Assembly (NCBI GenBank): GCA_023334545.1
Contig: JAADVB010000182.1
Span: forward strand, 1-38,682
Origin: Salisapilia sapeloensis
Taxonomy: Eukaryota; Oomycota; Peronosporomycetes; Peronosporales; Salisapiliaceae
Direction of reading: 5' to 3'
DNA: 38,682 nt
Shown here: in pieces, positions 36,765 to 38,682 of the stretch
Layout: the number at the start of each line of letters is the position of its first letter
Position numbering within the stretch: position 1 is the first letter of the stretch
The notes under the pieces: model-generated
Told to the model about the DNA's origin: nothing
What the model saw: only the letters and a program-made list of their open reading frames with translations
Database searches by the model: none
Made by a program: the position numbers and the translations under genes

Positions 36765-37835
36765 ATGGAGGAAGCAAACCAAAGTGAAGACTTTGTACTG
36801 AGCTTCCAGCAAGCCAAGTCGACTTCCAAAGACACTTTGAGCCGTCAAATAGAGAGTAATTCTTTATCAAAGTCGAGTCGAAAAGAGCATGTAGATAACA
36901 ACGAGGAACAGCGAACGAGGCTTCCTGTCCTCAAACCTGTGCGAGATCGTGTTCCAAGTCGATCGCAATCACGAGCGATGCGTAAGATGGAATCTACACC
37001 CACCTTACAAATCTCGAAAAAGCAAAACTCTGCCAAGCTGCAGCGAACAAGGCAAAACGAAGAAGAATCCTTTTTATCTTCCACCCGAAGTGACTCCGTG
37101 CTACATGCTCCTCGAAAGGATACAATGGATTTCTACGATGGCAGCGAGGATGGCTTTGAAGGTGATTCGGATAATGAAGAAAGTAACTTGAGACTTCGAC
37201 TGCGGTCCAGTCCGTCCGAGTTGCATACGCAAAGTTTGACAGGAACTAGCGTGGAAGAAGGTGTACCGCTAACACTTGACTTGTCGCTATTGCAAAAATT
37301 TGAACAATTGAAAGAGATGGTCGCTAGCAATCGAAGCAACAACGCGACGGAGAAAGTTGAAGCTCCACAAGAGACGACAAATGGTACTGTGTCACAAGAC
37401 GCCTTGAATCACGACAATGCATATCAAAGCGTGAAGGAAAAAAGATCAGATGAAGGTATGAAACTGAAGCGTGGAGATACTGTGGAGTATGCATCAAAAG
37501 CGAAGTGTCAGGTAAAGCAGCCGAAGAAATCAGAGAGTGTGATTGGGAGGAGTTCGAGCAAGGCCAGATTGAGTCATATGAAAAGCAGCACATCACTTTC
37601 CACGCTGAGGGCTGAGCATCGAGAGGCATTAAAGCTTTTGGAAGAGCTCGGTGGCCCTGTGGACAAAGACTTTGTATCGCTCACGCAGCCTGAGAACGAC
37701 ATGCGATTGCATAGTAGAGCGTCAAAGCCGGAAGTGGACGATGCATCTTCAGAAGGAACGCCAGAAATCGGACTGGTAGGAAAATTGAGATCACGTATTA
37801 AATCTGGACGCTGTGAAAGAGACACATGTAAATGA
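36765..37835 (+). CDS. Hypothetical charged, mostly disordered protein
   Basis: Single exon, 356 residues, ATG start. No known domain. It is rich in Ser, Arg, Lys and Glu, with basic/Ser segments (VPSRSQSRAMRKMES), an acidic patch near residues 120-140 (DGSEDGFEGDSDNEESN), and two short amphipathic helices: LSLLQKFEQLKEMV near 180 and LRAEHREALKLLEELGG near 280. The second has heptad-like spacing and could mediate binding. There is no signal peptide or membrane span. Length and composition support a real gene; a downstream exon cannot be excluded. Function unknown. Confidence 0.62.
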   Translation: MEEANQSEDFVLSFQQAKSTSKDTLSRQIESNSLSKSSRKEHVDNNEEQRTRLPVLKPVRDRVPSRSQSRAMRKMESTPTLQISKKQNSAKLQRTRQNEEESFLSSTRSDSVLHAPRKDTMDFYDGSEDGFEGDSDNEESNLRLRLRSSPSELHTQSLTGTSVEEGVPLTLDLSLLQKFEQLKEMVASNRSNNATEKVEAPQETTNGTVSQDALNHDNAYQSVKEKRSDEGMKLKRGDTVEYASKAKCQVKQPKKSESVIGRSSSKARLSHMKSSTSLSTLRAEHREALKLLEELGGPVDKDFVSLTQPENDMRLHSRASKPEVDDASSEGTPEIGLVGKLRSRIKSGRCERDTCK

Positions 37836-38433
37836 CGAGGTATTAGAGCGATGGTTAGATCTTGTCGAAATCACATTTAGTTAAGTGATCCTCGTGTGCA
37901 TTGCAGCTTGTGTTCCTATAAAGCGATACTTACCCAGAGCCTATTACCGCAAAGTATGCAACAAGGGTGCTTCAGTACGTACTTAATCATCCATTCCACA
38001 CCACTATTAATCTTGCATGCAAAAGAGCATGGTTCACTACTCCATTATGTTTGCCATCTAGACTCATACAAACGATCAACTGTTCGATGTGTCCTGCAGC
38101 CAAGAACTGCGTGATATAAGAAGATTATGTTGCAAGTAAAGGCTAAATGTGAATTCTTGACCTTAGTTTTGTCTAAGAGACGTGAGGAGCGAAAAGGAAA
38201 GCAATCTTCTTGTAATCGATATCAGAGCAGATTCTCATGCGGAGAATAACAGGAAGCTAATACTGCCTCCTTTTAAATAGAAACCTTTTGTAATTGTTTG
38301 TTTGGACATACAATGAGCTAGAAATTGAAACTTGGTCATTAGACGTGTATATGATCCAAGCTAGGAAGCGCAGAAAGGTTATAAACAAGCAAATGTCAAA
38401 GTAATACACGTGTGAATCGTGAAAACGTCCAGG
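37836..38433. other. Non-coding interval
   Basis: About 600 nt with only one short non-ATG frame. It is probably the 3' flanks of two convergent genes. No repeat, RNA or mobile element is visible. Confidence 0.45.
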
Positions 38434-38679
38434 TTACCATTGCTTGAATGTGGAAGCTTTTCGAGGAACTTTGGTTAGCTCGAAGTATGTACACAAAACT
38501 GAACAAACCCCATCCAAAGTTAAAAGAAATCCTTGATCCAATTCGAGCGCATGGGCTTTTGCCGTTTCCAGCCTTTGAGACTTGAAGATCATCTGCAGGA
38601 CCATAGATACGAGGCTCACACTCACCTCCGCTTCTTCATGGATACGAAAGAGATCGTTATCGCCAGGAACATTAATCGC
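38434..38679 (-). CDS. Possible terminal exon of a gene running off the right edge
   Basis: On the minus strand a frame is open from the window edge (after a TGA whose last base pair abuts an AG that could be a splice acceptor) to TAA at 38434, about 81 residues: AINVPGDNDLFRIHEEAE... then FKSQRLETAKAHALELDQ, GFLLTLDGVCSVLCTYFEL and a basic end. The helical, regular pattern looks coding. A perfect donor consensus (AG|GTGAGT) sits inside it near 38625, so it may be two exons. I do not recognise the family. Confidence 0.35.
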   Translation of the reverse strand, partial: AINVPGDNDLFRIHEEAEVSVSLVSMVLQMIFKSQRLETAKAHALELDQGFLLTLDGVCSVLCTYFELTKVPRKASTFKQW

Positions 38680-38682
38680 TCA

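Overview
The window looks like nuclear DNA of an oomycete (water mould, probably Peronosporales). The evidence is: short spliceosomal introns (51-82 nt) with GT..AG ends and otherwise long intron-poor reading frames; small gaps between genes on both strands; a tandem family of START-like plus cysteine-rich zinc-finger genes of the kind expanded in oomycetes; and eukaryotic housekeeping genes (RPS2, an m-AAA protease, a PPTC7-type phosphatase, an E(z) methyltransferase, a Cdc7/MAP3K-epsilon kinase, a nuclear tRNA-Thr). No bacterial operon, transposase, CRISPR array or candidate secreted RXLR effector was seen. The lineage is inferred from protein style, not from a database search.

Layout, left to right. 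2-1177 (+): C-terminal part of a PHD/extended-PHD chromatin reader, cut by the window edge. 2209-3323 (+): a drug/metabolite transporter. 3887-4462 (+): a possible divergent PX-like protein. 5390-13963 (+): a tandem array of four START-like/zinc-finger genes, the middle two closest to each other. 14124-18155 (+): a giant coiled-coil protein, convergent with 18250-22032 (-), a Cdc7/SepH/MAP3K-epsilon-type kinase with a long helical-repeat C-terminus. 23293-24719 (+): two tandem compact RING1-RING2 genes that lack the IBR module; the second carries a ubiquitin-interacting motif but has lost the catalytic-type histidine. 25054-25125 (+): tRNA-Thr(UGU). 26137-26865 (+): an N-myristoylation-type PDZ protein, convergent with 26957-29541 (-), a mitochondrial m-AAA protease. 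29829-30593 (+): RPS2, divergent from the protease. 30983-31738 (+): an unknown basic/acidic nuclear-type protein. 31844-32987 (-): a five-exon PPTC7-like mitochondrial PP2C, divergent from 33050-36184 (+), an E(z)/KMT6-type H3K27 methyltransferase. 36276-36590 (+): a small possible gene. 36765-37835 (+): an unknown protein. 38434-38679 (-): the last part of a possible coding region running off the window.

The genes are not an operon. Functional themes do recur: lipid/membrane signalling (START-like array, PX-like, PDZ), ubiquitin transfer (RBR pair), chromatin (PHD/ePHD, E(z)) and mitochondrial quality control (m-AAA protease, PPTC7). The most unusual material is the IBR-less RBR pair with its split of features, and the START-like array, where one 27-residue block is frozen at protein level while its codons have drifted.
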